Source of the DNA: Pseudohalioglobus sediminis | GTDB lineage: Bacteria; Pseudomonadota; Gammaproteobacteria; Pseudomonadales; Halieaceae | Length of the DNA stretch: 64,000 nucleotides | Assembly (NCBI RefSeq): GCF_008370495.1 | Contig: NZ_VTUX01000008.1 | Location: 124,001 to 188,000, forward strand | Direction of reading: 5' to 3' | Part shown: one piece after another, positions 47,666 through 57,135 of the stretch | How the letters are laid out: each line of letters starts with the position of its first letter | How positions within the stretch are numbered: position 1 is the first letter of the stretch | The notes under the pieces: generated by a model | The model's input: only the letters and a program-made list of their open reading frames with translations | What the model was told of the DNA's origin: nothing | Databases searched by the model: none | Made by a program: the position numbers and the translations under genes

Positions 47666-47766
47666 CGGCACGGCAACTATTTCTCCCACATCACCGACCT
47701 GTTACCCTAGCGCCCTTTTCACCCCTGTACCGGCAAGGTGCCGGGACGTTTACAGCGGAGTAAGGC

Positions 47767-49029
47767 TTGGATTCCATCATCGTCAACGGCGGCAGGCGCC
47801 TCAATGGCACCGTCAGCACCAGTGGCTCGAAAAACGCCGCCCTTCCCATCCTGTTCGCCTCGTTGCTGGCGGACGGCCGACACCATTTCGACAACGTGCC
47901 GGAGCTCAGGGATATCGAGTCCACGCAGCAGTTGCTGGCCTCACTGGGCGCCAGCAGCGAGCGCCACGGCAGCGCACTGGTGGTTGATGTAAAGCCACCG
48001 CAGGCCCACGTGGCCGACTACGACATGGTGCGCAAGATGCGCGCCGGCATCCTCTGCCTGGGCCCACTGCTGGCCCGCTACGGCGAGGCGCGGGTGAGCC
48101 TGCCCGGCGGTTGCGCCATCGGCTCGCGCCCGATCGACCTGCATATCGAGACCATGCGCCGCCTGGGCGCGGACATCACCAGCGAGGGCGGCTACGTGGT
48201 GGCCCGGGCCCAGCGCCTGGTGGGTGACCGCATCCTGTTTGAGAAGGTCACCGTGGGCGGCACCGAAAACGCACTGATGGCCGCCAGCCTGGCCCGTGGC
48301 ACCACGGTGATTGAAAACGCCGCCAAGGAGCCGGAAGTCGTCGACCTGGCCAACTACCTGATCGCCATGGGCGCGAAGATCGAGGGAGTGGGCAGCAGCG
48401 TGATCACGGTGGAGGGTGTCGATGAACTGACCCCGGCAAGCCACAGCATCGTGCCCGACCGCATCGAGGCAGGCACCCTGCTTATCGCCGGCGCTATTAC
48501 CGGTGGCCACGTCACCGTGGATAAATGCATCCCGGAGCACCTGCAGTCGCTGGTGGACAAAATGCGCGACGCCGGCTTCCGCGTGGACACCGCGGAGGAC
48601 AGCATCACCTTACACAGTACCGACAGCTGGCGCGCCGTGGATATCGCCACCGCGCCCTACCCCGGTTTCCCCACCGACCTGCAGGCGCAGTTTATGGCGC
48701 TGATGACCCAGGCCGAGGGTACCGCGGTGATTACCGAGCACATCTTCGAGAACCGCTTTATGCATGTGCAGGAACTGGTTCGCCTTGGCGCTGACATCAC
48801 CCCCATGACCCAGGTCGCGGTGGTGCGCGGCGAGCACAAGGGCCTCAGCGCCGCGCCGGTGATGGCCACCGACCTGCGCGCCAGTGCCTGCCTGGTACTG
48901 GCCGGCCTGGTCGCCGAGGGCGAGACCGAAATCAGCCGCATCTATCACCTCGACCGCGGCTATGAACACCTGGAAAACAAGCTCGCCGGCCTCGGCGCCG
49001 ACGTGCGCCGGGTAGCGGCTGACGCCTGA
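47767..49029 (+). CDS. murA: UDP-N-acetylglucosamine 1-carboxyvinyltransferase MurA
   Basis: A 420-aa protein of the EPSP-synthase fold. The catalytic cysteine is C116 ([15 protein letters not shown]), K22/N23 in GSKNAALP bind substrate, and [10 protein letters not shown] plus RLGADI are further family motifs. It adds enolpyruvate to UDP-GlcNAc, the first step of peptidoglycan synthesis. The start at 47767 is TTG; no ATG in frame precedes the conserved start (MDSIIVNGG). The unusual codon could keep translation low. Confidence 0.93.
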   Translation: MDSIIVNGGRRLNGTVSTSGSKNAALPILFASLLADGRHHFDNVPELRDIESTQQLLASLGASSERHGSALVVDVKPPQAHVADYDMVRKMRAGILCLGPLLARYGEARVSLPGGCAIGSRPIDLHIETMRRLGADITSEGGYVVARAQRLVGDRILFEKVTVGGTENALMAASLARGTTVIENAAKEPEVVDLANYLIAMGAKIEGVGSSVITVEGVDELTPASHSIVPDRIEAGTLLIAGAITGGHVTVDKCIPEHLQSLVDKMRDAGFRVDTAEDSITLHSTDSWRAVDIATAPYPGFPTDLQAQFMALMTQAEGTAVITEHIFENRFMHVQELVRLGADITPMTQVAVVRGEHKGLSAAPVMATDLRASACLVLAGLVAEGETEISRIYHLDRGYEHLENKLAGLGADVRRVAADA

Positions 49030-49923
49030 CTAATCCTCCTGCAGCGGCAACTTGCGCTTGGGGTGCATTCCGTCACTCATGCCCATGAAAGGCGGGTGAA
49101 TGGAGTAACCCAGCAGGCGGCGGATGTTTTCTGAAACGGCAGCCGCCGTCTCCCTGGACACCGAGAGGAAGTAATTTTCCTGGGTACGCAGCCAGGGCTC
49201 GCAGTACTGCGCGGTGATGGCCAGCCGGCTGCTGCCGCTGTGGTTTTCCCCACCGCCATGCCACAGGTTACCCAGGAACAGGATGCAGGATCCGGCGGGC
49301 ATGGTTGCCTTGACCCGCGGATCATCCGGTAGCGGAAAGCGATCCTCTCCCCAGCGATGGCTGCCGGGGATGGCGACCGTGGCGCCGTTGTCCTCGGTAA
49401 AGTCATCCACGGCGAACACCGTCGCCACAGAGAGCGCGGGCCGCGGGCGCGGCCAGGGATAAAAGCCGTCGTCTATATGCAGCGGCTGGGCCGGGGAGCC
49501 GGACAGGATATTGATCACCTGCGCCTGTGACAGCAGGTAATTGGGCAGGAACAAGCGGTCCAGGTGCGCCAGGATCAGCGGGTGCTCGATGAAAGCATCA
49601 GCCGAGCGCAGCTTCTCGGGCAGGCCGTAGATACGCTGCGTACGCTCCCCTTCGAAGGAATTGCGCCCGACCTTGTCCAGGTAGGGTGCGGCCTCGTCCC
49701 GCAGCGCCTGCAGGGTCGCCGCATCCACCACGTCGTGCAGGATGATATAGCCATCGCGCATCAGCCTGTCGTGCTGGAACTGCACCATCTCCGGATCGAG
49801 CCCGGCAGCCTCCTCGCTGCTGGTAAAGCCATGGGTGCGCGCCAGGTCCGTGCCCAGGTACTGGTCAAACGAATCTATCTGGCGAAACCGCGGGTCATCC
49901 CGGCCACTTTGTTGCTTGCTCAT
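49030..49923 (-). CDS. Phytanoyl-CoA dioxygenase (PhyH) family protein
   Basis: A 297-aa protein starting at the ATG at 49923. The 2-His-1-carboxylate triad is H149-x-D151 (HIDDGFY) and H222 (WHGGGENHSG), a cupin-like iron/2-oxoglutarate fold. R/S residues near SRLAIT may bind the co-substrate. The substrate is unknown. It lies 101 bp downstream of the oxidoreductase pair in the same direction, so it may belong to the same catabolic unit. Confidence 0.83.
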   Translation of the reverse strand: MSKQQSGRDDPRFRQIDSFDQYLGTDLARTHGFTSSEEAAGLDPEMVQFQHDRLMRDGYIILHDVVDAATLQALRDEAAPYLDKVGRNSFEGERTQRIYGLPEKLRSADAFIEHPLILAHLDRLFLPNYLLSQAQVINILSGSPAQPLHIDDGFYPWPRPRPALSVATVFAVDDFTEDNGATVAIPGSHRWGEDRFPLPDDPRVKATMPAGSCILFLGNLWHGGGENHSGSSRLAITAQYCEPWLRTQENYFLSVSRETAAAVSENIRRLLGYSIHPPFMGMSDGMHPKRKLPLQED

Positions 49924-50024
49924 ACGCCTCCTCCCACGCAAAACCGGCACACGAGCGAAAAAGCTTATGCCCTGCGCTGCGCACCTGCCAACAGTATAGC
50001 CCGCGGCAGCCGGCGCGAGGCGCT

Positions 50025-51089
50025 CTACTCCGGCCGATACAACCCCTTGCCGGTAATTTTCGGCAGGTCGAGTGCGGCCACCATGCCCGGGGCATGCGCC
50101 ACCACGGCGGGAATCGCGTTGACGATGGCGGTCGCGGTCTGGATCACCCCCGCCACCGCGTGGTCACCATTGCGATCTTCCATGTCCATGCTGATTTCCA
50201 TGCGCGGCTCACCCTCGATAATCGCCCGGTAACCCTTGCCCTTAGGCCAATCGGGAGCGATATCGTCGGTCAGCCGGGTCACGTGCTCGAGCACGATGGC
50301 GTCGCGCCCGTCCACCACCCCGCGCACCTCGAAGCGCATCGCCCCGGTGGTGCCGGCCTTGAACAGGCCCATGGCGTTCTCCACGTCGTGCTCCAGCGGC
50401 AGGCGCTCGTGCACCTCGTAAACCCGCTCAAGTTCCACACCCAGCCCGGCTGCCACCGAGCGCACCGAGCCGCCCCAGCCCAGGGCCAGCATGCCCGGCT
50501 GGAACAGCATGCAGTCGTGGTCCACCGGGTAGCCGAAGCCCATCACCTCGCGGATGGTGTGCTCCTGCTCGTAGGTGGCGTAGTTGATCACCTCGCGCAT
50601 GCGCACACTGGTCCAGTACTCGGACAGGCCGGTGAAGGTCAGCGGCATGGTGTCGTTGGCGAAGCCCGGGTCGATGCCATTGTTGAAGCAGGTGGTGCCA
50701 CCTTCCGCACAGGCTGCCTTGAGCGGGTCGGCGAGGAAGGCGATATCCGGGGAGTCCGGGTACTGCAGCATAAACAGCGAACTGGAAACCACGTTGATAC
50801 CGGCGCGCAGGCAGCGGGCCTGGTCCTCGGCGGCCTCCATCATCCGCGTTTCCGAATGTGCGGTGTAGACCACGCAGTCCGGCGCCAGGGCCAGGGCGGC
50901 GTCGATGTCATCGGTGGACATCACGCCAGTGGCGCCGTCGAGGCCGGTCAGCTCCGCCACGTCCTTGCCGGCCTTGTCCGCCGAGCTGACGATGTGGCCC
51001 ACCAGTTCCAGCTGCGGGTGGTTGAGCACGGCACGCACGGCATAACAGCCCACGTTGCCGGTGCCCCAGGTAACAACACGAATACTCAC
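50025..51089 (-). CDS. Amine dehydrogenase/dihydrodipicolinate reductase-like oxidoreductase 1
   Basis: A 354-aa NAD(P)-binding protein. The N-terminal Rossmann GTGNVGCYAVRAVL lies within the first 20 residues. The DAPDH-like family (2,4-diaminopentanoate dehydrogenase and dihydrodipicolinate reductase-like) shares this start, CVVYTAHSE and the FNNGIDPGFANDT segment. It probably oxidises or reduces an amine or keto-acid substrate. It is 17 bp downstream of the paralog at 51107. Confidence 0.78.
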   Translation of the reverse strand: MSIRVVTWGTGNVGCYAVRAVLNHPQLELVGHIVSSADKAGKDVAELTGLDGATGVMSTDDIDAALALAPDCVVYTAHSETRMMEAAEDQARCLRAGINVVSSSLFMLQYPDSPDIAFLADPLKAACAEGGTTCFNNGIDPGFANDTMPLTFTGLSEYWTSVRMREVINYATYEQEHTIREVMGFGYPVDHDCMLFQPGMLALGWGGSVRSVAAGLGVELERVYEVHERLPLEHDVENAMGLFKAGTTGAMRFEVRGVVDGRDAIVLEHVTRLTDDIAPDWPKGKGYRAIIEGEPRMEISMDMEDRNGDHAVAGVIQTATAIVNAIPAVVAHAPGMVAALDLPKITGKGLYRPE

Positions 51090-51106
51090 ATTTAGCTCCT
51101 TGTTTC

Positions 51107-52174
51107 TCAGTTGTGTTCAGCAGCCAGGTGCGGCGCTGCGCGCCCGGCGATCAGTGGTAAATCCAGGTAGGTTTTGATGCCGGGTGCGGCCCGGCACACA
51201 TAGGGAATAGCGCTGACCCCATGGTTGGCGGTGGCGACGATGCCCGGGTTGCGTACCAGTCCGGCGGCGATGGATTCGGGATGCCAGCCGTGAAAGGTGA
51301 CCTGCGCGCCCGGGTCTCCCGTCACCTCCACCTCGAAGCGCTCACCCTCCGGGCCGAAGCACCAGCCCGCATCGAGGTGTTCCTCGCCCATAAACCAGTT
51401 AACGCGCACGGTGATAACCGGCTCGCCCGCTACCGTGCGCTGCCAGGTAAAGCGCTGGGCGGCGACCCGGCCCGGCTCGATCACGCCAATGGGTGAGTCG
51501 ATCGGCGCGGTGGCCACAGCCACTTCATGCAGGGACAGTGGGTCCGGGTCGACGGCAAAACCCAGTTCATCGGCGATCATGTCCATGGACTGCCCGAAAC
51601 CGTCACCGAGAAAACCGACCATGGGGCTGGACGCGGCTTCCTCCGGCGTCTTGCCAAACAGCATGATGTCGCTGATCACCTCGGGCGCGCCGTAGGTGCG
51701 GATGTCGGAGAACTCCTCGGCGCGCACATGGGTAACGGCCGCACTCAGTGCCGACACCATCAGCGGGAAGCGTTCGGTAATGCCTCCCGGGTGGATACCG
51801 GTGCCGTGCAGCGTACTGTCGCCCTCGCGGCAGGCCGCCTCCAGGTCGGCTACATCGCGGTTGCCAGGGTAAAACCAGCCCAGCGGCGTGACCACGTTCT
51901 TGCCGCTGGCGAGCAGCCGACATACCAGTTCCCGGTCCGCCATGACCGGCGAATACATCACGCAATCCGCTGCCATGGCGATGAGTGCCTCGGCGTCAGT
52001 GGTCGCCGTGATGCCGATTGGCCCGATACCGGCCAGCTCGCCAGCGTCGCGCCCCTGCTTGGCCTCGCTGCTGACCCAGCAGCCCACCAGTTCCAGTTCC
52101 AGGTGCGCGCAGATGTACTCGATAGCGGCACGACCCACGCCCCCGGTCGCCCATTGAATAACCTTGTATACCAT
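51107..52174 (-). CDS. Amine dehydrogenase/dihydrodipicolinate reductase-like oxidoreductase 2
   Basis: A 355-aa protein that repeats the architecture of the gene at 50025. It has the Rossmann motif WATGGVGRAAIEYI, the spacer DCVMYSPVMADRELV and GTGIHPGGITERFPLMV in place of the other's GIDPGFANDTMPLTF. Sequence identity by eye is modest, so the two probably have different substrates or form a heteromer. It is 12 bp downstream of the NTF2-like gene and upstream of its paralog, which suggests one transcript. Confidence 0.78.
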   Translation of the reverse strand: MVYKVIQWATGGVGRAAIEYICAHLELELVGCWVSSEAKQGRDAGELAGIGPIGITATTDAEALIAMAADCVMYSPVMADRELVCRLLASGKNVVTPLGWFYPGNRDVADLEAACREGDSTLHGTGIHPGGITERFPLMVSALSAAVTHVRAEEFSDIRTYGAPEVISDIMLFGKTPEEAASSPMVGFLGDGFGQSMDMIADELGFAVDPDPLSLHEVAVATAPIDSPIGVIEPGRVAAQRFTWQRTVAGEPVITVRVNWFMGEEHLDAGWCFGPEGERFEVEVTGDPGAQVTFHGWHPESIAAGLVRNPGIVATANHGVSAIPYVCRAAPGIKTYLDLPLIAGRAAPHLAAEHN

Positions 52175-52186
52175 GGCGCTTCTCCG

Positions 52187-52714
52187 CTAGAAGTTGGGGC
52201 CGTCGCAAAGGTGGGACCAGGCCGCAGGCAGGTGCGTATCCCAGTCCGGCTTGGCCGGGGGCATGTTGAACTCCGGCGGCGGCTGCCAGGCCATCGCCTT
52301 TAGCGTTTCGCCGATCAGGGTCATATTCAGGTAATCGTGGCTGTAACAGAACAGGCCGTCGCCGGCGTAGTAGAGAATCGACAGCCCCGGCACGACCCAC
52401 TGGCCGCCATCCGGTTTCTCGCCCAGTACCTGGTCCCAGTGGCTGACCAGGCGATGGCCGTCGACCATGGTCCAGCGTTCCGGGGTGGTCCAGCCGTAAC
52501 CGGTGAGCCCGGCCATGGACTTGACGAAGAATTCGCGCATGGTCTCTCGACCTTCCTGTCGGCCCCAGGCCGGGTCGATATACACGCCGTCTTCGGTAAA
52601 GAAGTCCGCCATCTGGTGCCAGCCGGCTGTGCCGGCGTCGATGCTGTCGCGCAGGGCGACAAAACGTTCGTAGGTGTCGAGTGCCTCGCGCTCGACCTGG
52701 TTTTTATTATTCAT
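52187..52714 (-). CDS. NTF2-like (SnoaL-type) protein
   Basis: A 175-aa protein with the alpha+beta cone fold: an N-terminal helix (YERFVALRDSIDAG), then FFTEDGVYIDPAWGRQEG, and strands WVVPGLSILYYAGDGLFCYSHDYLNM. Many NTF2-like proteins are isomerases, hydrolases or ligand-binding subunits. No catalytic residue can be assigned. It heads the operon that includes the two oxidoreductases and possibly the PhyH gene. Confidence 0.75.
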   Translation of the reverse strand: MNNKNQVEREALDTYERFVALRDSIDAGTAGWHQMADFFTEDGVYIDPAWGRQEGRETMREFFVKSMAGLTGYGWTTPERWTMVDGHRLVSHWDQVLGEKPDGGQWVVPGLSILYYAGDGLFCYSHDYLNMTLIGETLKAMAWQPPPEFNMPPAKPDWDTHLPAAWSHLCDGPNF

Positions 52715-53003
52715 GGGCCGCTTCCTCTATTGGCGGGCGCGGTGCGCGGCCGCCTGACTTTATAAGCCTACGCCAAGGAGAGGCCAGCGGTTCGCGCTGC
52801 GGTACTCATATTTGTACCAGATTGGCTTTCGCCCGCTATGCAGTGCGGATAACGCTGCCGGGCAACGCGACGACATCACAGTTGCAGAGGAAGCGGGCAA
52901 GTCAGTCAGCTATATGCTGACGTGAGACGGCTAACATTGCATACTAAACCTTATTCCGGGTGCGCCCGTAGATTCACCGACGCTACAATCATATGGAGAG
53001 AAC

Positions 53004-54008
53004 ATGCTACACAAGACACTGATGCGCTGCTGCGCGCTACTGGCCCTGATGCCCTGCGCCGCGATCGCCCAGGACCGCATCATCATGCAGAATGGCGACA
53101 TTATCACCGGCAACATCTCGCTGATCACCGACGAAGAAATTCTTATAGAACCCAGCTACGCGGACGAGTACGCCATCGACATCGCTGAAGTCGCCACCGT
53201 CGAGGTGGAGGAGTTCTTCGAGATCGAGTTCCAGGACGAGAGCGAAGTCCAGGCGCGCCTGGCAGTAGATGACCTCGGCCAGCAGGTGCTGCTGACCGAA
53301 AACGGCGACAGTCGCCCGATCACCCTGGCAGACCTCAGCGAGGCCGCCGAGCCGGAGCCCTACTTCGACTGGTCCCTGAAGGCGGACTTCAACGGCGCAT
53401 ACAACAGCGGCAACACGGACTCGGAGAGCACCATGTTATTCGCCGACGGCTCGGTGAAGTGGGGAGATCACCGTCACCGCGCTGACTTCACGCTGCGCAA
53501 TGAGGAAGTCAACAATGAGAAGACCCAGGAACAGACACTGATCAACTACGGTTACAGCTGGTTGTTCAACAAGCCCTGGTTCCTCGGGGGCGGATTCTCC
53601 TACGAGCGGGATCCGATCCGCGACCTCGAGTATCGGTATACCGCAAGCGCATTGCTGGGCCGTGACATTTTCGACGACTCCAGCAAGTATCTCGGCATCA
53701 GCATCGGACCGGGCTACCAGAGGCAGGAACTCGGTGATGAAACCAAAGGCGGTGGCGTGGGGATCTGGAACCTCCGCTACGAACACGCGCTGCTGGATTG
53801 GATGGACTTTTTCCATACCCAGAGCTTTACCTGGCAGTTCTACGGCAACGAGAACCAGATCTACAAGACCAACACCGGCTTGAATTTCGACCTGATCAGC
53901 GATCTCTACATGAACGTGTCACTGCGCTACGACTATGAAACCGAGCCCGCCGAGGGTCGCGACAACGAGGACTCCACCCTCGCCTTCGGGGTTGGCTACA
54001 AGTTCTGA
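53004..54008 (+). CDS. DUF481 family outer-membrane barrel protein
   Basis: A 334-aa protein. A signal peptide (MLHKTLMRCCALLALMPCAAIAQD) is followed by an N-terminal domain with RIIMQNGDIITGNI, and then the DUF481 barrel (FDWSLKADFNGAYNSGNTDSES). It ends in GVGYKF, the C-terminal Phe of outer-membrane barrels. The family resembles small salt-stress-induced YdiY-type proteins. It stands alone, with a large hairpin after its stop. Confidence 0.8.
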   Translation: MLHKTLMRCCALLALMPCAAIAQDRIIMQNGDIITGNISLITDEEILIEPSYADEYAIDIAEVATVEVEEFFEIEFQDESEVQARLAVDDLGQQVLLTENGDSRPITLADLSEAAEPEPYFDWSLKADFNGAYNSGNTDSESTMLFADGSVKWGDHRHRADFTLRNEEVNNEKTQEQTLINYGYSWLFNKPWFLGGGFSYERDPIRDLEYRYTASALLGRDIFDDSSKYLGISIGPGYQRQELGDETKGGGVGIWNLRYEHALLDWMDFFHTQSFTWQFYGNENQIYKTNTGLNFDLISDLYMNVSLRYDYETEPAEGRDNEDSTLAFGVGYKF

Positions 54009-54045
54009 CGCCCACTAAAAACTGTCACGCAGGCCAGTGTTCATT

Positions 54046-54078
54046 CAGGTGACAGCCGCTATCGCCGGCTGTCACCTG
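54046..54078 (+). terminator. Perfect 13-bp hairpin after the DUF481 gene
   Basis: CAGGTGACAGCCG (54046-54058) is perfectly complementary to CGGCTGTCACCTG (54066-54078), with a 7-base loop. It lies about 40 bp after the DUF481 stop and 33 bp before the next start. There is no T-tract, so it may be a Rho-independent terminator of low efficiency, an mRNA stabiliser or an operator. The first reading is the most likely. Confidence 0.5.
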
Positions 54079-54110
54079 GCAGCAGGCATTACCAATCATA
54101 AGGAGCCACC

Positions 54111-55115
54111 ATGCAGGCAATCTCCCTCAAGGCCCCCGCCGGACTCGATCAACTGACGCTCCAGGACATCACCCCACGCGCGCCCGGTCGCGGCGAGATC
54201 CAGGTTGAAGTCAAGGCCAGTTCGCTGAACTTTCACGACTACGTGGTCGTTGTGGGCCTGCTGCCCACGGAAGATGGGCGCATCCCGCTCTCCGATGGTG
54301 CCGGGGTCGTTACCGCCGTGGGTGAAGGGGTCAGTGAATTCGCAGTGGGAGACAGGGTACTGAGCTACTTCTTCCCGCACTGGCAGGATGGCAGCGCCTC
54401 CTTCGAGCGCCTGCAGGGAGTGCCGGGTGACAACGTGGACGGCTTCGCCGCCGGCAGCGTGACCATGCCCGCCTCTGCTTTCAGCCGCATGCCCGCCAAC
54501 CTCGACTTCGCCGAAGCCGCCACCCTGACCTGTGCCGGGCTCACCGCCTGGCGCGCGCTGATGGTGGAAACCCACCTCACCCCCGGTGACTGGGTACTGG
54601 TGCAGGGCAGCGGCGGCGTGTCGATTTTCGCCCTGCAGTTCGCGCGCATGATGGGCTGCCGGGTGATCGCCACCTCCTCCTCTGCAGAGAAATTGGCGCG
54701 CCTGGGCGAACTCGGCGCCGAGGGCCTGATCAACTATCGCGAGACCCCTGACTGGGGCGACAAGGTGCTGGAACTCACCGGCGGCCATGGCGCCGACCTG
54801 GTGGTGGAAGTGGGCGGCTCGGGCACCGTGGCACAATCTGTGCGCGCGGTGGCCTTCGATGGCTGCATCAGCATGATCGGCGTGCTCACCGGTTTCTCCG
54901 GGGAAGTACCCACTGCTGAATTGTTCCAGAAAAACGCGCGCATCCACGGCATTACCGTGGGCAGCCACCAGCACCAGGCGGACATGATTGCAGCGGTGGA
55001 GGCCAACGACCTGCACCCGGTGATCGACAGCCGCTTCCCGCTGGAACAACTGGCGGATGCCTTCCGCCACCAGGAATCCCAGCAGCACTTCGGCAAGATC
55101 TGCGTGGAGATGTAG
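54111..55115 (+). CDS. Zinc-independent MDR (quinone oxidoreductase-like) NAD(P)H oxidoreductase
   Basis: A 334-aa medium-chain dehydrogenase. The nucleotide site is in VLVQGSGGVSIFALQFARMMG and the substrate domain has SSLNFHDYVVVVG. The Cys cluster that holds structural zinc and the catalytic zinc ligands are missing, so it is of the zeta-crystallin/quinone oxidoreductase type. It reduces an alkenal, quinone or similar molecule with NADPH. It is followed 10 bp later by the convergent DUF2237 gene. Confidence 0.83.
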   Translation: MQAISLKAPAGLDQLTLQDITPRAPGRGEIQVEVKASSLNFHDYVVVVGLLPTEDGRIPLSDGAGVVTAVGEGVSEFAVGDRVLSYFFPHWQDGSASFERLQGVPGDNVDGFAAGSVTMPASAFSRMPANLDFAEAATLTCAGLTAWRALMVETHLTPGDWVLVQGSGGVSIFALQFARMMGCRVIATSSSAEKLARLGELGAEGLINYRETPDWGDKVLELTGGHGADLVVEVGGSGTVAQSVRAVAFDGCISMIGVLTGFSGEVPTAELFQKNARIHGITVGSHQHQADMIAAVEANDLHPVIDSRFPLEQLADAFRHQESQQHFGKICVEM

Positions 55116-55125
55116 CCGGCGCGCC

Positions 55126-55503
55126 TCAGTGCGCTGGCGCTATCGCGTACTGCCTGAGTACCTCCAGCGGCACCACCTGCAGGGCGGCGCTGTCACAGGC
55201 CTCCAGGATCACCTTTGGAGCCACGCCCGCCTCGTGTGCCTCCAGCCAGCGCACCGCGCACAGGCACCAGCGATCCCCGGGTTGCAGCCCGGGAAAATCG
55301 AACTCCGGGCGCGGCGTGGACAGGTCGTTGCCCTGCTCGCGGCTGTAGGCGAGGAAAGCCGCTGTGACTTCGGCGCAGACCACGTGGCGGCCCTGGTCAT
55401 GCTTGCCGGTGCGGCAGTAGCCGTCGCGATAGAAGCCGGTGGCCGGGGCATGGCAGCACGCCTGCAGGGGCGTACCGAGCACGTTGCGGGCGGCGTGACT
55501 CAT
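55126..55503 (-). CDS. DUF2237 family protein
   Basis: A 125-aa protein from the ATG at 55503 (MSHAARNVLG); longer upstream readings have no support. NVLGTPLQACCHAPATGFYRDGYC, FLAYSREQGNDLSTPRPEF and PGDRWCLCAVRWLEAHEAGVAPKV are split-out hallmarks of DUF2237, a compact family with conserved Cys. The function is not established. It is convergent with the MDR gene and lies upstream of a large PLP enzyme on the same strand, separated by 179 bp. Confidence 0.85.
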   Translation of the reverse strand: MSHAARNVLGTPLQACCHAPATGFYRDGYCRTGKHDQGRHVVCAEVTAAFLAYSREQGNDLSTPRPEFDFPGLQPGDRWCLCAVRWLEAHEAGVAPKVILEACDSAALQVVPLEVLRQYAIAPAH

Positions 55504-55682
55504 GCGGGTCGCCTCGATGCGGATGATGTCTGTGTGATGCCAGCCTGAGGCTGCGGGTGCTGCATGGTGTGGGTCTCCCGGTACTGTGGTGTTGCGTCTA
55601 CCCCGATGTATACCGCCGTCAGCACAATTCGGATGCCTGCCGGCATAACACGAACACGGCAATCGGGCCGTGCGCCACCCAC

Positions 55683-57113
55683 TCAGGTACCGGCCTTGCG
55701 CGACTTGTAGTCCACGTAGCGCTTCACCAGTCGATCCAGCAGGCCGTCCCCCGCTGCCGCGCCGGACTTGAGGTCCAGCTCGCCGCCGCCGGCGCGGTAC
55801 TGCTCGGAATACATCTCCAGCACCTTCTTCTTGACCATGCCGCGCAGCGGCACATGCGCCATCATGCCGTAGGTGGCGGCCCCGCCCTGCTGGGCCAGGG
55901 CGGGGTCGGCTTTTACCGCTGCCACCGCCGCACGCAGGTCCTCCAGATACTGGTCCACCACCTGCAGGTGCTGGGCGGTGACCATGGCGTGCAGACCCGG
56001 CGGATTCTGGTTGCGGTTGACCTGCCAGCCATGGGCGTCCATCTGGTCGCCCACAGCGTAGATGTTGACCTCGGGGTCGTTGGAGCGATAGGAAAACAGC
56101 GGGCCCTGGGGCTGCCCCATGACCTCCAGCTCCGGAATGGCTGCAATACCGGCCTTGAGCCGATTGACGGCTTCCAGGGTGTCCCGCGCCAACTGCCGAT
56201 AGCCCTCCCTGCCGAAATACTGGATGACGCCCCAGGCCGCGGCGTAGGCGCCGCCGGGCCGCGTCCCCAGCAGGGCGGACGAGGCGAACACGCCACCGGG
56301 CCAGTTCTCGTAGGCGAACATCTGGTAGCGCAGGTAATCGAGGTTGCGGTAGGTAATGGTGGAGGCGCCCTTGGCGGCGTAGCCGTACTTGTGGATGTCC
56401 GCGGAGATGGAGGTGACACCGGGTACACGGTAGTCCCAGGGCGGAATGTCCTCGCCGTTCATGGCCATAAAGGGCAGGATGAAGCCGCCCACGCAGGCAT
56501 CCACATGCAGCGGTATGTTTTTCTTCTGCGCGATAGCGCCCATGGCCTCGATCGGGTCGATAGTGCCGTGGGGATACTCCGGTGCACTGCCCAGGATCAT
56601 CACCGTGTTGCGATTGATCAGGCGCTTGAGTTTCTTCAGGTCCGGCGTGAAGTCCTTCTTCAGCGGCACCAGCCGGATCTTCACACCGAAGTACTCGGAG
56701 GCCTTGAACCAGGCCACGTGCGCGGTAACCGGCATGATCATCTCCGGTTTTTTCACGCCGCGCTGGTCACGGGCCATGTCGCGATAGGTTTTTACAGCCA
56801 TCAGGCAGCTTTCGGTACCGCCCGACGTCACCACCCCACAGACCTCCTCGGTGCCGTTGAGAATATCCGCGGTGGCGCTGATCACCTCGGTCTCGATCTT
56901 TTTCAGGCTTTTGAAGGCGCCCGGGTTGAGACCGTTTTCACAGGCATAGCTGTGGTAACTCTGTTTGAGGAAGTCAGAGTGTTGCTCATCGAGGTAGTAC
57001 ACCAGGCTCCAGACGCGACCGTCCTTGTACTTGGGGTCCTGTTCCTTGAAGGCCTCCAACTCGGCCAGAATCTGTTCGCTTTCCCTGCCCTGTTCAGGCA
57101 TTGCCTTGTGCAT
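55683..57113 (-). CDS. Sphingosine-1-phosphate lyase-like PLP-dependent enzyme
   Basis: A 476-aa fold-type I PLP enzyme. SGGTES (97-102) binds the cofactor phosphate, H-x-D at 203-205 (HVDACVGG) binds the pyridine ring, and K242 in DIHKYGYAAKG is the Schiff-base lysine. This HKYGYA/PKG form is the signature of sphingosine-1-phosphate lyase and the related group II decarboxylases. No membrane helix is present, as in bacterial S1P lyases. It probably cleaves a phosphorylated long-chain base or decarboxylates an acid. A DUF819 membrane protein is encoded 22 bp upstream, and the two may be co-transcribed. Confidence 0.82.
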   Translation of the reverse strand: MHKAMPEQGRESEQILAELEAFKEQDPKYKDGRVWSLVYYLDEQHSDFLKQSYHSYACENGLNPGAFKSLKKIETEVISATADILNGTEEVCGVVTSGGTESCLMAVKTYRDMARDQRGVKKPEMIMPVTAHVAWFKASEYFGVKIRLVPLKKDFTPDLKKLKRLINRNTVMILGSAPEYPHGTIDPIEAMGAIAQKKNIPLHVDACVGGFILPFMAMNGEDIPPWDYRVPGVTSISADIHKYGYAAKGASTITYRNLDYLRYQMFAYENWPGGVFASSALLGTRPGGAYAAAWGVIQYFGREGYRQLARDTLEAVNRLKAGIAAIPELEVMGQPQGPLFSYRSNDPEVNIYAVGDQMDAHGWQVNRNQNPPGLHAMVTAQHLQVVDQYLEDLRAAVAAVKADPALAQQGGAATYGMMAHVPLRGMVKKKVLEMYSEQYRAGGGELDLKSGAAAGDGLLDRLVKRYVDYKSRKAGT

Positions 57114-57135
57114 TTCCAGACCTCCTGTTTACAGA

